Counted from the stretch's first letter, positions 1 through 7,437 are shown. The stretch is 11,993 bases of DNA from Flavobacteriales bacterium (GCA_007129985.1 SKUL01000006.1:1-11993); one strand, 5' to 3'. The notes: generated from the letters alone by a model not told the origin. Made by a program: numbers and translations.

Positions 1-314
1 AGGAGAGTGACCTGCAGCAAGTTGAGATTGACAACAGCCTTGTTGGAAATCAAGTTGTAGTACTCTCAGCATTCCCGAATCCTACAGCAGGTCTCGCTAC
101 CGTACGTGTAGAAGTTCCGGAGCGCACACGAGCTATCGTAGAGGTATTCAACATGGAAGGAAAGCTTATTGAGACCCTTTACCATGGTGAGATGATCTCT
201 AAGCAGCCTTACGATCTCAACTTTGACGGAAGTGGTTTGGCCAACGGTATCTACCTGTACAAACTCACTACTGACAAAGGTGCCTTTATTGACAAGCTGA
301 TGATTACGCGATAA
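1..314 (+). CDS. C-terminal part of a T9SS-secreted protein (type A sorting domain)
   Basis: The reading frame enters from the left edge (first full codon at 3) and stops at TAA 312-314, giving about 103 residues. The last ~80 residues form a typical Por secretion system type A C-terminal sorting domain: an AFPNPTAG entry motif, a middle strand with VEVFNMEGKLIETL, then the GLANGIYLYKL motif and a basic end in KLMITR. In this family the domain directs export of a Sec-translocated protein across the outer membrane by the type IX system, is cleaved off, and the cargo is released or attached to the surface. The functional part lies outside the window, so the cargo's activity cannot be stated. 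A strong terminator follows 17 nt after the stop, so this is the last gene of its transcript. Confidence 0.9.
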   Translation, partial: ESDLQQVEIDNSLVGNQVVVLSAFPNPTAGLATVRVEVPERTRAIVEVFNMEGKLIETLYHGEMISKQPYDLNFDGSGLANGIYLYKLTTDKGAFIDKLMITR

Positions 315-331
315 TCGAACAGCATAAAAGC

Positions 332-366
332 AAAAAAGCCAGTCGGTATTCCGGCTGGCTTTTTTT
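332..366. terminator. Bidirectional intrinsic terminator
   Basis: An A-run and the arm GCCAGTCGG (338-346), a TATT loop (347-350) and the arm CCGGCTGGC (351-359) form a GC-rich hairpin with one G-U pair. Seven T (360-366) follow on the plus strand and six on the minus strand. It sits between the convergent T9SS cargo gene and the sulfotransferase-like gene, so it can end both transcripts. Confidence 0.88.
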
Positions 367-410
367 GTGGGTTAAAAAATGGTTTCCGCGAAGACAAACT
401 GGTTGGCAAT

Positions 411-1028
411 CTATGCTTCCGAGATAAAAGCAGGAAGCTTCTTCCAGATTCGATTTATTTTCATGACCCCTCTTTTCAAAAGGCTGTGCCTTACTATAGG
501 CGTGGCATTATGCGCGGTATCAAATTCTTTAAGTGCCGCATGCAAATCACCCTCAGCTCCTATTTCGTTCCAAAAAGTTCTGAAGTCTTCATTCGCATTT
601 TCGAGTCTGAAATGTATGACTTGATGCTTATCACGAAGAAAGAGTTTGATGTTTTCGTCAATGGTTCTGCAGTAATCCTCTGCAACTTGCAGCCGATCAA
701 AATCAGTTGGAAGCCTTGTGAGAAGACCTTGGGCGTATGCCTTCATGATGCCGCGATCAAAACGTTTTGAAAAACTCTTTGCAACTGCATCTCGCGATCT
801 CGTCAGATGAACATAGGCTGCTTTTTGACCATACTTTACATCAAGGCGCCCGAGAAACCAACACAGTCGATTGTCGGCCTCAATATGGTTCAAAGGGTAA
901 GCAACCCGGCCGTCACCAATTCCATTAACCAATGACTCGTGCGAAGAAGTATAGTTTGTAATGTGGCCACAAGCCTTAATAAAAGTCGTTGAACCACACC
1001 TGCCGCTATTAAGCACGAATACATTCAT
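411..1028 (-). CDS. Small sulfotransferase-like protein
   Basis: The product is 205 aa. The N-terminus has a strand followed by NSGRCGSTTF (residues 7-16), the pattern of the 5'-phosphosulfate (PAPS) binding loop of sulfotransferases. A second segment, HLTRSRDAVAKSFSKRF (74-90), fits the 3'-phosphate-binding motif, with R77 and S85 as the expected ligands. Sulfotransferases move sulfate from PAPS onto hydroxyl or amino groups of glycans, lipids or small molecules; the acceptor here is unknown. The protein is shorter than many family members (about 250-300 aa) and no membrane segment or signal peptide is seen, so it should be cytoplasmic. The start is the first ATG before the PAPS loop; no Shine-Dalgarno is visible. 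It stands alone, with no glycan-synthesis genes beside it. The family call is reasonably firm; activity is inferred. Confidence 0.72.
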   Translation of the reverse strand: MNVFVLNSGRCGSTTFIKACGHITNYTSSHESLVNGIGDGRVAYPLNHIEADNRLCWFLGRLDVKYGQKAAYVHLTRSRDAVAKSFSKRFDRGIMKAYAQGLLTRLPTDFDRLQVAEDYCRTIDENIKLFLRDKHQVIHFRLENANEDFRTFWNEIGAEGDLHAALKEFDTAHNATPIVRHSLLKRGVMKINRIWKKLPAFISEA

Positions 1029-1132
1029 GTTTGCCCAAAGATTTGAGCAAAGAAAAGCAAAGATTAATGGATGTTAAACAAAATGTCACAAGCCAGTCCA
1101 CTCAATTCAGAGCGAACCGGCAGAAACAGGTG

Positions 1133-2209
1133 TTATACTCTTAGATTCCAGTTAAATTTATCTTCCAGACGACCTTTACGGTAATCGTTCAAATATGAAA
1201 GAACTTTGTTGGAAAACTCTCGCTGCTCTACCGGCGGCAAGTCATAGTCCTTTCCTTCATAACCAATGGTGGCAATGTGGGCAATGGTAGCAGCCGTTCC
1301 TGCGCCAAAAGCGTCACTCACTTTTCCGTTTTCAAGCTTCTCCACCAGTTCATCTACTGCAATTCTTCGCTCTACCACCGGAACGCCCCAATCACGGGCC
1401 AGCGTAAGAACGCTGTCGCGGGTAATTCCGGCCAAAATGGTATCCCCCAGGGGTGGGGTCATCAAACCTTCATCGGTTACAAAAAACACGTTCATGGTAC
1501 CTGACTCTTCGATGTATTTGTGCGTAAGAGCATCTGTCCACACCAATTGATCATAACCCATTTTCTGGGCCAATCGCGCAGGATACAAAGAAGCTGCATA
1601 GTTGCCCGCTGCTTTTGCATAGCCCGTACCACCCGGGGTCGCACGTGCATACTTCATCTCTATCTTCACACGAACAGGAGCTGTATAGTACGCATTTACA
1701 GGGCAGGTAAATATCATAAAGCGAAAGCTCTCACCGGGCTTCACACCAATAAACTCGTCGGTAGCAAAGAGAAAAGGGCGAATATAAAGAGACCCTGTTT
1801 CCGATTGCGGAACCCAGCCGGCATCCAACCGCATCAATTCCACCAGAGCTTCGCGAAAAACGCCTTCAGGTATGGCCGGCATACACATACGCTCTGCGGA
1901 AATATTCATGCGGCGAATATTGGCCTCAGGTCTGAAAAGAATGACCTGACCATCCTCGCATTTATAGGCCTTCATGCCCTCAAAAATGGATTGACCGTAG
2001 TGCAGAACCGCTGTAGCCGGATTCAAAGACAAATTCGCAAAGGGAACAATCTCGGCATTCTGCCATTGCCCATCCTTATACTCCATCTGAAACATATGGT
2101 CAGAAAATTCCCTTCCAAAACGAAGGTTTTCGAAGTCCAGTTGACCCAGGCGGGATTGAGGCGTGGGCTTTACCCGGATTTTTATGTCGGTTGCTAAGAT
2201 GTCACTCAT
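1133..2209 (-). CDS. ilvE: Branched-chain amino acid aminotransferase
   Basis: The product is a 358-aa fold-type IV PLP enzyme that interconverts Leu, Ile and Val with their 2-oxo acids using 2-oxoglutarate/glutamate, the last step of branched-chain amino acid synthesis and the first of degradation. Visible marks: LHYGQSIFEGMKAY (69-82); GSLYIRPFLFATD (139-151); the PLP lysine K199 in GYAKAAGNYAAS; the conserved EESGTMNVFFV (234-244); and the phosphate-binding FGAGTAATI (301-309). Length and motif order match the long BCAT class (about 350-360 aa, related to eukaryotic BCATs) rather than the ~300-aa E. coli type. It is cytoplasmic and single-copy here, transcribed away from recQ. A candidate -7 box lies upstream at 2304-2311 and a short inverted repeat lies in the presumed leader. 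Confidence 0.95.
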   Translation of the reverse strand: MSDILATDIKIRVKPTPQSRLGQLDFENLRFGREFSDHMFQMEYKDGQWQNAEIVPFANLSLNPATAVLHYGQSIFEGMKAYKCEDGQVILFRPEANIRRMNISAERMCMPAIPEGVFREALVELMRLDAGWVPQSETGSLYIRPFLFATDEFIGVKPGESFRFMIFTCPVNAYYTAPVRVKIEMKYARATPGGTGYAKAAGNYAASLYPARLAQKMGYDQLVWTDALTHKYIEESGTMNVFFVTDEGLMTPPLGDTILAGITRDSVLTLARDWGVPVVERRIAVDELVEKLENGKVSDAFGAGTAATIAHIATIGYEGKDYDLPPVEQREFSNKVLSYLNDYRKGRLEDKFNWNLRV

Positions 2210-2265
2210 AATCGTATGCTGTAATTTCTAACTCATATCTGATCAGTCGTTCACAACTCGCCTAC

Positions 2266-2280
2266 ACCTTAAAATAAGGT
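2266..2280. repeat. Short perfect inverted repeat in the ilvE-recQ divergent region
   Basis: ACCTTA (2266-2271) and TAAGGT (2275-2280) are separated by AAA. It lies between the candidate ilvE -7 box and the ilvE start, so it could be an operator or a weak leader hairpin. Six-bp arms can occur by chance. Confidence 0.3.
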
Positions 2281-2303
2281 CAAACGAAAAACAGCCTGTC
2301 GGC

Positions 2304-2311
2304 CAAAATTA
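2304..2311 (-). promoter_or_regulatory. Candidate Bacteroidota -7 box for ilvE
   Basis: The minus strand reads TAATTTTG, a full match to TAnnTTTG. About 19 nt upstream on the same strand is only a 3/4 match (TTCG) to the -33 TTTG box. Transcription would start near 2299 and give a leader of about 90 nt before ilvE. Confidence 0.4.
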
Positions 2312-2376
2312 AGAATAAAGGTTTAGTGGCCGAAAAGCGCCTACATGTTGCAAAAATTTAACAGCTTTGAAGTATC

Positions 2377-4296
2377 GTGGCAAGCGCTCAAGAAATACTG
2401 AAAAAATACTGGGGGTATGATGGATTCCGTCCTATGCAGGACGAAATTATTGCCTCTGTGCTGAACGGACAAGACACCCTTGCCCTCATGCCAACGGGTG
2501 GCGGAAAATCCATCTGCTTTCAGGTGCCGGCCCTTGTAAAGGAAGGTATTTGCGTGGTGATTTCGCCCCTGATTGCACTCATGCAAGACCAGGTTGCCAA
2601 CCTCAAAAACAAAGGGATCAAAGCCGCAGCATTGCACAGCGGCATGAGTAAGCGGGAAATTGACATCTGCCTTGACAACGTGGTGTATGGCGACATTAAG
2701 CTGCTGTACGTCTCTCCTGAAAGAATTCAAACACGACTTTTCCGCGATAGGGTGCAAAAAATGAACGTTAACCTGATTGCCGTAGATGAAGCCCATTGCA
2801 TCTCGCAGTGGGGTTATGACTTTCGACCTCCATACCTCAAAATTGCCGACCTCCGGGAGCTTCACCCAAAGGTTCCGGTGCTTGCTCTCACGGCCACGGC
2901 AACTCCCGATGTGGTGGATGATATTCAGGAAAAGCTGAGCTTCAAAAAAAGGCACGTACTGCAAAAAAGCTTTGTCAGGAGCAATCTCGCGTACCTTGCC
3001 TTTTACGAAGAAAACAAAAGAGGCAGGCTGCTCAACATCTGCAAAAAGCAGCGTGGAAGCGGCGTTGTGTACGTGCGCAACCGAAAAAAAACCGCCGAAA
3101 TTGCTGATTTCCTGAACCGACACGGTATCAAGGCCAACCACTATCACGCGGGGCTCAGCAGTGAACAGCGCACCCAAAGGCAAAACGAATGGATGAAAAA
3201 CGCGGTACAGGTGGTTGTGGCCACCAACGCCTTTGGAATGGGTATCGACAAGCCCGACGTTCGCTTTGTGGTTCACCTTGATTTACCCGAAGACCTCGAA
3301 TCCTATTTTCAAGAAGCAGGTCGCGGTGGACGTGACGAGAAAAAGGCCTTTGCGGTTCTGCTTTATGACGAAGGTGACAAATTGGATTTAAAGGAAAAAG
3401 TCACCCGAAAATTTCCGGATAGAGATACGGTGGTGCGCTGCTACAGGAGTTTGCTCAATCATCTTCAATTGGCTGCGGGATCCGGACAGCATGCAACTTT
3501 TCCGGTGGACTTACCGGCGATTTCAAAAACCTTTGGAATTTCGTTGCTCGACTTGTTTCACAGCATGAAATTGCTGGAAGGCGAAGGCTACCTCAGCTTC
3601 AATGAAGCATTCTACAGCCCTTCAACGGTGCACGTATGTGTGAACAAACAAATGCTTTACGATTTTCAATTGCGCAACGCATCTCTTGCGCCAACCGTGG
3701 AACTCCTCCTGCGTTCGCATGCCGGGCTTTTTGATGGTCCGGTGAAAATCTCAGAGCAAGAACTGGCCAAAAGGTCAGGAAGCAGCTTCCAGAAAATTAA
3801 AAAGCAGTTGGAACAGCTCCATGAAATGGAAATGATTGTGTATCAACCGGCCAGAAATACGCCCTTGGTCACATTCACCCAACCCGCACAATACGACCGC
3901 GATCTCAGACTCTCCAAAGAATACTACGACCTCAGAAAAGAAGTAGCCTTTACAAAAATGGAGGCCATGCTGGCCTACCTCAAGCCCGACGTGTGCAGAC
4001 AGCGTAAACTCCTGAATTACTTCGGCGAAAAATCGGGGGGTGATTGCGGACAATGCGATGTATGCCTGAGCGCCAAAGCATCTTCGGGCAGCGAAAAAGA
4101 AATCAAAGCGTACATTCTCGAAAAGCTGAAGCAGACCCCGATGCGGCCGGATGAAATTGCCAATTCGATGCTTACCTACGACCGCGAAAAGGTGCTAAAA
4201 TGCCTCACCTGGCTGGTTGACGAGGAGCGTATCAAATACCTGCCCGACCGAAAACTAACGGCTGCAAGCTCCAATCGTGATGAAAATAAGGTATAG
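2377..4296 (+). CDS. recQ: ATP-dependent DNA helicase, RecQ family (Bacteroidota type)
   Basis: The product is a 639-aa superfamily 2, 3'-5' DNA helicase acting in recombination and replication-fork repair. The core is complete: motif 0 with YDGFRPMQ (14-21), Walker A PTGGGKS (39-45), DEAH (137-140) followed by CISQWGYDFRP, motif III TATAT (172-176), the second RecA lobe with FGMGIDKPDVR (286-296), and motif VI QEAGRGGRD (312-320). The zinc module (C540, C557, C560, C563 with RKLLNYFGE) lies ~200 residues after the core; in E. coli RecQ it follows the core directly. A winged-helix-like region (~350-500) is placed before it, and a short helical tail replaces HRDC. I recall this layout in the phylum's RecQ proteins. 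The start is GTG at 2377: an in-frame TGA at 2368 blocks longer starts. It heads a tight four-gene cluster. Confidence 0.93.
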   Translation: MASAQEILKKYWGYDGFRPMQDEIIASVLNGQDTLALMPTGGGKSICFQVPALVKEGICVVISPLIALMQDQVANLKNKGIKAAALHSGMSKREIDICLDNVVYGDIKLLYVSPERIQTRLFRDRVQKMNVNLIAVDEAHCISQWGYDFRPPYLKIADLRELHPKVPVLALTATATPDVVDDIQEKLSFKKRHVLQKSFVRSNLAYLAFYEENKRGRLLNICKKQRGSGVVYVRNRKKTAEIADFLNRHGIKANHYHAGLSSEQRTQRQNEWMKNAVQVVVATNAFGMGIDKPDVRFVVHLDLPEDLESYFQEAGRGGRDEKKAFAVLLYDEGDKLDLKEKVTRKFPDRDTVVRCYRSLLNHLQLAAGSGQHATFPVDLPAISKTFGISLLDLFHSMKLLEGEGYLSFNEAFYSPSTVHVCVNKQMLYDFQLRNASLAPTVELLLRSHAGLFDGPVKISEQELAKRSGSSFQKIKKQLEQLHEMEMIVYQPARNTPLVTFTQPAQYDRDLRLSKEYYDLRKEVAFTKMEAMLAYLKPDVCRQRKLLNYFGEKSGGDCGQCDVCLSAKASSGSEKEIKAYILEKLKQTPMRPDEIANSMLTYDREKVLKCLTWLVDEERIKYLPDRKLTAASSNRDENKV

Positions 4297-4305
4297 CTTT
4301 GCGCC

Positions 4306-5487
4306 ATGATTGAGGCTGCCGTCATTCTTCATCCCGGAAAAGAAAAATCACTGCTTCGCAGGCACCCCTGGGTTTTTTCGGGTGCTATTCGCGAAATGAA
4401 AGGTGAACCCAAGGAGGGCGACCTTGTTTCGGTGCTCAATCACCGCGGAAAGGTACTTGCAACAGGTATGTATGGAACCGGTTCGATTGCCGTGCGCGTG
4501 CTTGATTTTTCGGAAGTCCTGATTGATGAGTCCTTTTGGATGCAGCGACTCAGCCGTGCGTGGGAATTGCGCAAAACGTTGGGTCTTGCCGAAAATCAAC
4601 ACAGCAACATTTTTAGATGGGTGCATGGCGAGGGTGACGGTCTGCCGGGGTTGATTATAGACGTTTACGGAGATGTGGCTGTTTTTCAACCTCATCAAGC
4701 CGGAATGTACCACCACCGCGAAAGCATTGCCCACGCAATGATGAGCGTTGCCGGCAAGCACATTAAAGCCGTGTATTGCAAAGGAATTGAAAGCCATGGC
4801 CCGAATGATTCATTCACTTCGGATTATATCGTAGGCGAATCAACATGTCCGGTAATTGCCCTCGAGTACGGAAATCAGTTCAAGATTGATTGGGAGCGCG
4901 GCCAGAAAACAGGCTTTTTTGTTGACCAGCGCGAAAATCGCCGCTTGCTCGGGTCACTCTCGAAAGACAAAAAAGTACTCAACACCTTTTCATACTCCGG
5001 AGGTTTTTCGGTGTTTGCGCTCCAAGGCGGTGCAAAGTTGGTGCATTCGGTAGATAGCTCTGCTCTGGCCATTGAGTGGTGTGATGAAAACGTAGCTCTG
5101 ATTGACAGGCCTGTTGGCAAGCACGAATCCTTGAAGGCAGACGTGCTTCAATACATCAAGGATTTGCCGGAGGATTATGACATCATTGTACTTGACCCTC
5201 CCGCTTTTGCCAAAAACCTGAAAGCCCGCCATCGTGCCGTGCAGGCCTATAAAAGGCTGAACGCGGCGGCCATGCGGCAGATAAAGCCCGGCGGACTGAT
5301 TTTCACGTTTTCCTGTTCGCAGGTGGTTGACAAAAACCTCTTTCACGGAAGCGTGTTGGCGGCTGCCATTGAATCCAACAGAAAAGTGAGAGTGCTGCAT
5401 CAGTTGCACCAGCCGGCCGATCACCCCATTAATATGTTTCACCCCGAAGGAGAATACCTCAAGGGACTGGTAATTCAAGTAGATTAG
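4306..5487 (+). CDS. rlmI: Class I SAM-dependent rRNA large-subunit methyltransferase, RlmI-like
   Basis: The product is 393 aa, close to E. coli RlmI (396 aa), which makes 5-methylcytosine at C1962 of 23S rRNA. Residues 1-68 form a PUA-like RNA-binding domain with RRHPWVFSGAI (18-28). A linker domain carries GEGDGLPGLIIDVYGD (108-123), and a Rossmann methyltransferase follows. Visible motifs: GQKTGFFVDQREN (199-211), the SAM loop FSYSGGFSVFA (228-238), acidic VDSS (249-252), catalytic DPPAF (297-301) and SCSQVV (336-341) with C337 as the expected catalytic cysteine. It is cytoplasmic and acts on ribosome assembly intermediates. It begins 9 nt after recQ and ends 7 nt before fmt, so it is probably co-transcribed with both. 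The exact target base is inferred from the family. Confidence 0.9.
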   Translation: MIEAAVILHPGKEKSLLRRHPWVFSGAIREMKGEPKEGDLVSVLNHRGKVLATGMYGTGSIAVRVLDFSEVLIDESFWMQRLSRAWELRKTLGLAENQHSNIFRWVHGEGDGLPGLIIDVYGDVAVFQPHQAGMYHHRESIAHAMMSVAGKHIKAVYCKGIESHGPNDSFTSDYIVGESTCPVIALEYGNQFKIDWERGQKTGFFVDQRENRRLLGSLSKDKKVLNTFSYSGGFSVFALQGGAKLVHSVDSSALAIEWCDENVALIDRPVGKHESLKADVLQYIKDLPEDYDIIVLDPPAFAKNLKARHRAVQAYKRLNAAAMRQIKPGGLIFTFSCSQVVDKNLFHGSVLAAAIESNRKVRVLHQLHQPADHPINMFHPEGEYLKGLVIQVD

Positions 5488-5494
5488 TACCCGC

Positions 5495-6439
5495 ATGCAA
5501 CAACTTCGAATCGTATTTATGGGCACGCCTGAGTTTGCAGTGGGTTCTTTGGACGCCCTTTACAACAGTTCTCACCGCGTTGTGGGCGTTGTAACCGCTC
5601 CCGACAAACCCGCAGGTCGTGGTAAGAAGCTATCACAATCAGCTGTAAAAGAATACGCGTTACAAAAGGATTTGCCCCTGCTCCAGCCACTTAAACTCAA
5701 AGACCCTGAGTTTTTGGCTGAACTCAGAGCATTAGGGGCTGACTTGTTTGTGGTGGTTGCATTCAGAATGTTGCCCGAGGCGGTTTGGAATATGCCTACG
5801 ATGGGAACCATTAACCTGCATGCGTCACTGCTGCCTGCCTACCGCGGGGCTGCACCCATTAACTGGGCTATCATCAATGGCGAGAAAATAACCGGCGTTA
5901 CAACCTTTTTCATCAACCAACATATTGATACCGGCGACATTATTGACCAAACCGAGGTTCTAATTGACGAGGACATGAATGCCGGGGAACTACACGATGT
6001 GCTGAAAGAAACCGGTTCGGCATTGCTGGTTGATACGGTCAATAAGATCGCGGCGGGCACTGCCGTTGCGCGCAAGCAGTTAAGCCTGGCCGTTGGCACT
6101 GGCCTGCCCGAAGCCCCCAAACTGACTCGTGAAAATTGCAGAATTGATTGGAACAAACCGGCCGAAGAGATCATTCGTTTGATTAAAGGCCTCAGTCCTT
6201 ATCCGGGTGCGTACACCATTCACACAGCAGATGAGGCGCCCTTCAAAATTTTGGACGCGACAACCGGACAACAACAACTCGCACCCGGCGAAATCGCGGT
6301 TTTTGGAAAAACGCTGGAAGTGGGAACCGGCACCGAGAGCATCGCTGTGCTGAGTCTTCAGGCTCCGGGAAAAAGAAGAATGACCACACAAGACTATCTG
6401 AACGGAGCCCCTCAGGATTATCTCACTCAATTTCAATAG
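5495..6439 (+). CDS. fmt: Methionyl-tRNA formyltransferase
   Basis: The product is 314 aa, the usual family length. It formylates the amino group of Met on initiator tRNA using 10-formyl-tetrahydrofolate, before translation initiation in the cytoplasm. The N-terminal formyltransferase domain starts with LRIVFMGTPEFAV (4-16) and has the loop TAPDKPAGRGKK (34-45). The catalytic triad is N107, H109 and D145, in NLHASLLPAYRGAAPINW (107-124) and HIDTGDII (143-150). The C-terminal tRNA-binding domain starts near 207 and includes IRLIKGLSPYPGAY (227-240). The ATG at 5495 lies 7 nt after rlmI, directly before the conserved N-terminus, and the cupin gene starts 1 nt after its stop. No deformylase gene, a common fmt partner elsewhere, is in the window. 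Confidence 0.96.
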   Translation: MQQLRIVFMGTPEFAVGSLDALYNSSHRVVGVVTAPDKPAGRGKKLSQSAVKEYALQKDLPLLQPLKLKDPEFLAELRALGADLFVVVAFRMLPEAVWNMPTMGTINLHASLLPAYRGAAPINWAIINGEKITGVTTFFINQHIDTGDIIDQTEVLIDEDMNAGELHDVLKETGSALLVDTVNKIAAGTAVARKQLSLAVGTGLPEAPKLTRENCRIDWNKPAEEIIRLIKGLSPYPGAYTIHTADEAPFKILDATTGQQQLAPGEIAVFGKTLEVGTGTESIAVLSLQAPGKRRMTTQDYLNGAPQDYLTQFQ

Positions 6440-6440
6440 C

Positions 6441-6851
6441 ATGAAAGGATTTTCGCTGTCCGTTTCGTTTTGCTTGCTCATGATAATATGTTGTCTTACT
6501 ACTTGCATTCATGCACAAACACAACTCCCCCTTTCTTTGCCTCTTGCTGAAAGCGGGGTTCATGTTGAGAAGCTGAGTGAGGACTCACTATCAACAGCCT
6601 ACTATATAGTGGTACACGACGAGGTGAAGCCTCATTACCATGCCCGACACAGTGAGCACATCGTAGTAATTGAGGGTGAAGGCCTCATGCGGATGAACGC
6701 AGACACAATTGCACTATCACCTGGCATTCACGTATTTATTCCTTCAGGAACCATTCATGCGGTTAAAGTTACCTCGGATGGCCCATTGGGTGTTTTGTCC
6801 ATCCAAACTCCGAGGTTTGACCCGACCGACCGAATTTCGGTGGAAGATTAA
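6441..6851 (+). CDS. Exported single-domain cupin protein
   Basis: The product is 136 aa. Residues 1-25 are a signal peptide with a short basic start, a hydrophobic core and a likely signal peptidase I site after IHA (25). The rest is one cupin barrel: motif 1 with H65, H67 and E72 (PHYHARHSEHIVVIEGEG) and motif 2 as GIHVFIPSGTIHAV with H106. These match the usual three-His/one-Glu metal ligands, so a bound divalent metal is expected. Cupins include enzymes, sugar-binding proteins and sensors; the substrate cannot be read from the sequence. The protein should act in the periplasm. A lipoprotein is possible because C22 ends LTTC, but T before the Cys fits a lipobox poorly. It begins 1 nt after fmt, which suggests translational coupling to a functionally unrelated gene. 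Confidence 0.82.
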   Translation: MKGFSLSVSFCLLMIICCLTTCIHAQTQLPLSLPLAESGVHVEKLSEDSLSTAYYIVVHDEVKPHYHARHSEHIVVIEGEGLMRMNADTIALSPGIHVFIPSGTIHAVKVTSDGPLGVLSIQTPRFDPTDRISVED

Positions 6852-6886
6852 CGGAAACCCACGTGGGGCGCGGTTTTCAGCGCAAG

Positions 6887-6920
6887 TTATTAACAAAGAG
6901 CCGTATTTATCAACAAAAAG
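6887..6920 (+). repeat. Direct repeat resembling DnaA boxes upstream of hup
   Basis: TTATTAACAAAGAG (6887-6900) and TTATCAACAAAAAG (6907-6920) match at 12 of 14 positions, with start points exactly 20 nt apart, about two helical turns. The first nine bases of each match the DnaA box TTATNCACA at all but one position. They lie just before the hup promoter, where a regulator could bind both on one face. Protein identity is not known. Confidence 0.4.
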
Positions 6921-6940
6921 GGGGCTTTCATCGTCAAAGG

Positions 6941-6971
6941 CTTGATGCACTTGGATTTTCGCATATTTTTG
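6941..6971 (+). promoter_or_regulatory. Bacteroidota-type promoter of hup
   Basis: A CTTG -33 box (6941-6944, one mismatch to TTTG), a 19-nt spacer and TATTTTTG (6964-6971), a full match to the -7 box TAnnTTTG. Transcription should start near 6976, giving a leader of about 35 nt before HU. This is one of the best promoter matches in the window. Confidence 0.6.
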
Positions 6972-7010
6972 TCGCGTACGATTATTCTTTTAACTTAAAT
7001 CACTTGTAAC

Positions 7011-7283
7011 ATGAACAAAGCAGAATTAGTTGAAGCAATGGCTGCAAATGCCGGACTTTCGAAAGCTGACGCAAAGCGTGCGCTTGATGCGTTTATTGGT
7101 GCCACAACCGATGCACTTAAAAAGGGAAACCGTGTTTCGCTCATAGGTTTTGGTTCTTTTGCTGTTTCAACCCGTGCTGCCCGCACAGGTCGTAACCCAC
7201 AGACTGGAAAAGAAATCCAGATCAAAGCAAAGAAAGTTGTAAAATTCAAAGCTGGTGCTGACCTCTCTGACAAAGTAAAGTAA
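7011..7283 (+). CDS. hup: HU-family DNA-binding protein
   Basis: The product is 90 aa, the standard HU length. It is a nucleoid protein that binds and bends DNA as a dimer without strict sequence choice. The helical N-terminus MNKAELVEAMAANAGLSKAD (1-20) is typical, followed by VSLIGFGSFAVSTRAARTGR (about 43-62) and the DNA-binding arm with the RNPQTGKEI signature (62-70), including the proline that intercalates between base pairs in HU. The C-terminal helix is basic. The ATG start gives the canonical N-terminus. It is a single-gene unit, with a good promoter at 6941-6971 and a strong terminator at 7302-7332. It may be HU or an HU paralogue; IHF is less likely because it is not generally found in this phylum. 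Confidence 0.96.
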   Translation: MNKAELVEAMAANAGLSKADAKRALDAFIGATTDALKKGNRVSLIGFGSFAVSTRAARTGRNPQTGKEIQIKAKKVVKFKAGADLSDKVK

Positions 7284-7301
7284 GCGTCATCAACGAAATT
7301 G

Positions 7302-7332
7302 AAAGGCCTCTGATTTTCAGAGGCCTTTTTTT
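7302..7332 (+). terminator. Intrinsic terminator after hup
   Basis: The arms AAAGGCCTCTGA (7302-7313) and TCAGAGGCCTTT (7317-7328) pair perfectly around a 3-nt loop and run into a T tract ending at 7332. This separates hup from the THX gene, which therefore needs its own promoter. Confidence 0.92.
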
Positions 7333-7391
7333 ATGACCACCGGCTTGGTCTTCACTGTGCATTTAGCCTTCACGCGTTTTTTTATTATTGC

Positions 7392-7399
7392 TACCTTTG
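7392..7399 (+). promoter_or_regulatory. Candidate -7 box for the THX gene
   Basis: TACCTTTG is a full match to TAnnTTTG. No good TTTG is seen ~19 nt upstream (TTCA at 7369-7372). Transcription would start near 7404, so the upstream in-frame ATG at 7333 would not be transcribed, which supports ATG 7438 as the true start. Confidence 0.5.
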
Positions 7400-7437
7400 T
7401 CGGCCGCGTTCAAAGCGCGCCAAAAAAGCTATTCACT

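Noticed and set aside
1520..2197. 225-codon plus-strand open frame
   Set aside because: It is antisense to ilvE; the translation is rich in Arg/His/Cys with no domain, while the opposite strand encodes a complete aminotransferase.
2341..3276. 311-codon minus-strand open frame
   Set aside because: It lies antisense to the recQ helicase core, has no recognisable domain, and the recQ frame has every family motif. It is a shadow of recQ codon usage.
4294..4301. TAGCTTTG just before rlmI as an internal promoter
   Set aside because: It matches the -7 box, but the start of transcription would fall at the ATG itself, there is no -33 box, and it lies across the recQ stop codon. Co-transcription from recQ is simpler.
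4990..5526. 178-codon minus-strand open frame across the rlmI-fmt junction
   Set aside because: It overlaps the conserved methyltransferase motifs of rlmI and the start of fmt on the opposite strand, and has no domain of its own.
6858..6867. CCCACGTGGG palindrome after the cupin gene as a terminator
   Set aside because: There is no loop and no following T run, so it is not an intrinsic terminator. It could be a protein site, but nothing else supports that.
7333..7437. 35-residue N-terminal extension of the THX protein
   Set aside because: The extra ATG lies in the T tract of the hup terminator and upstream of the -7 box, and THX proteins begin at MGKGD.
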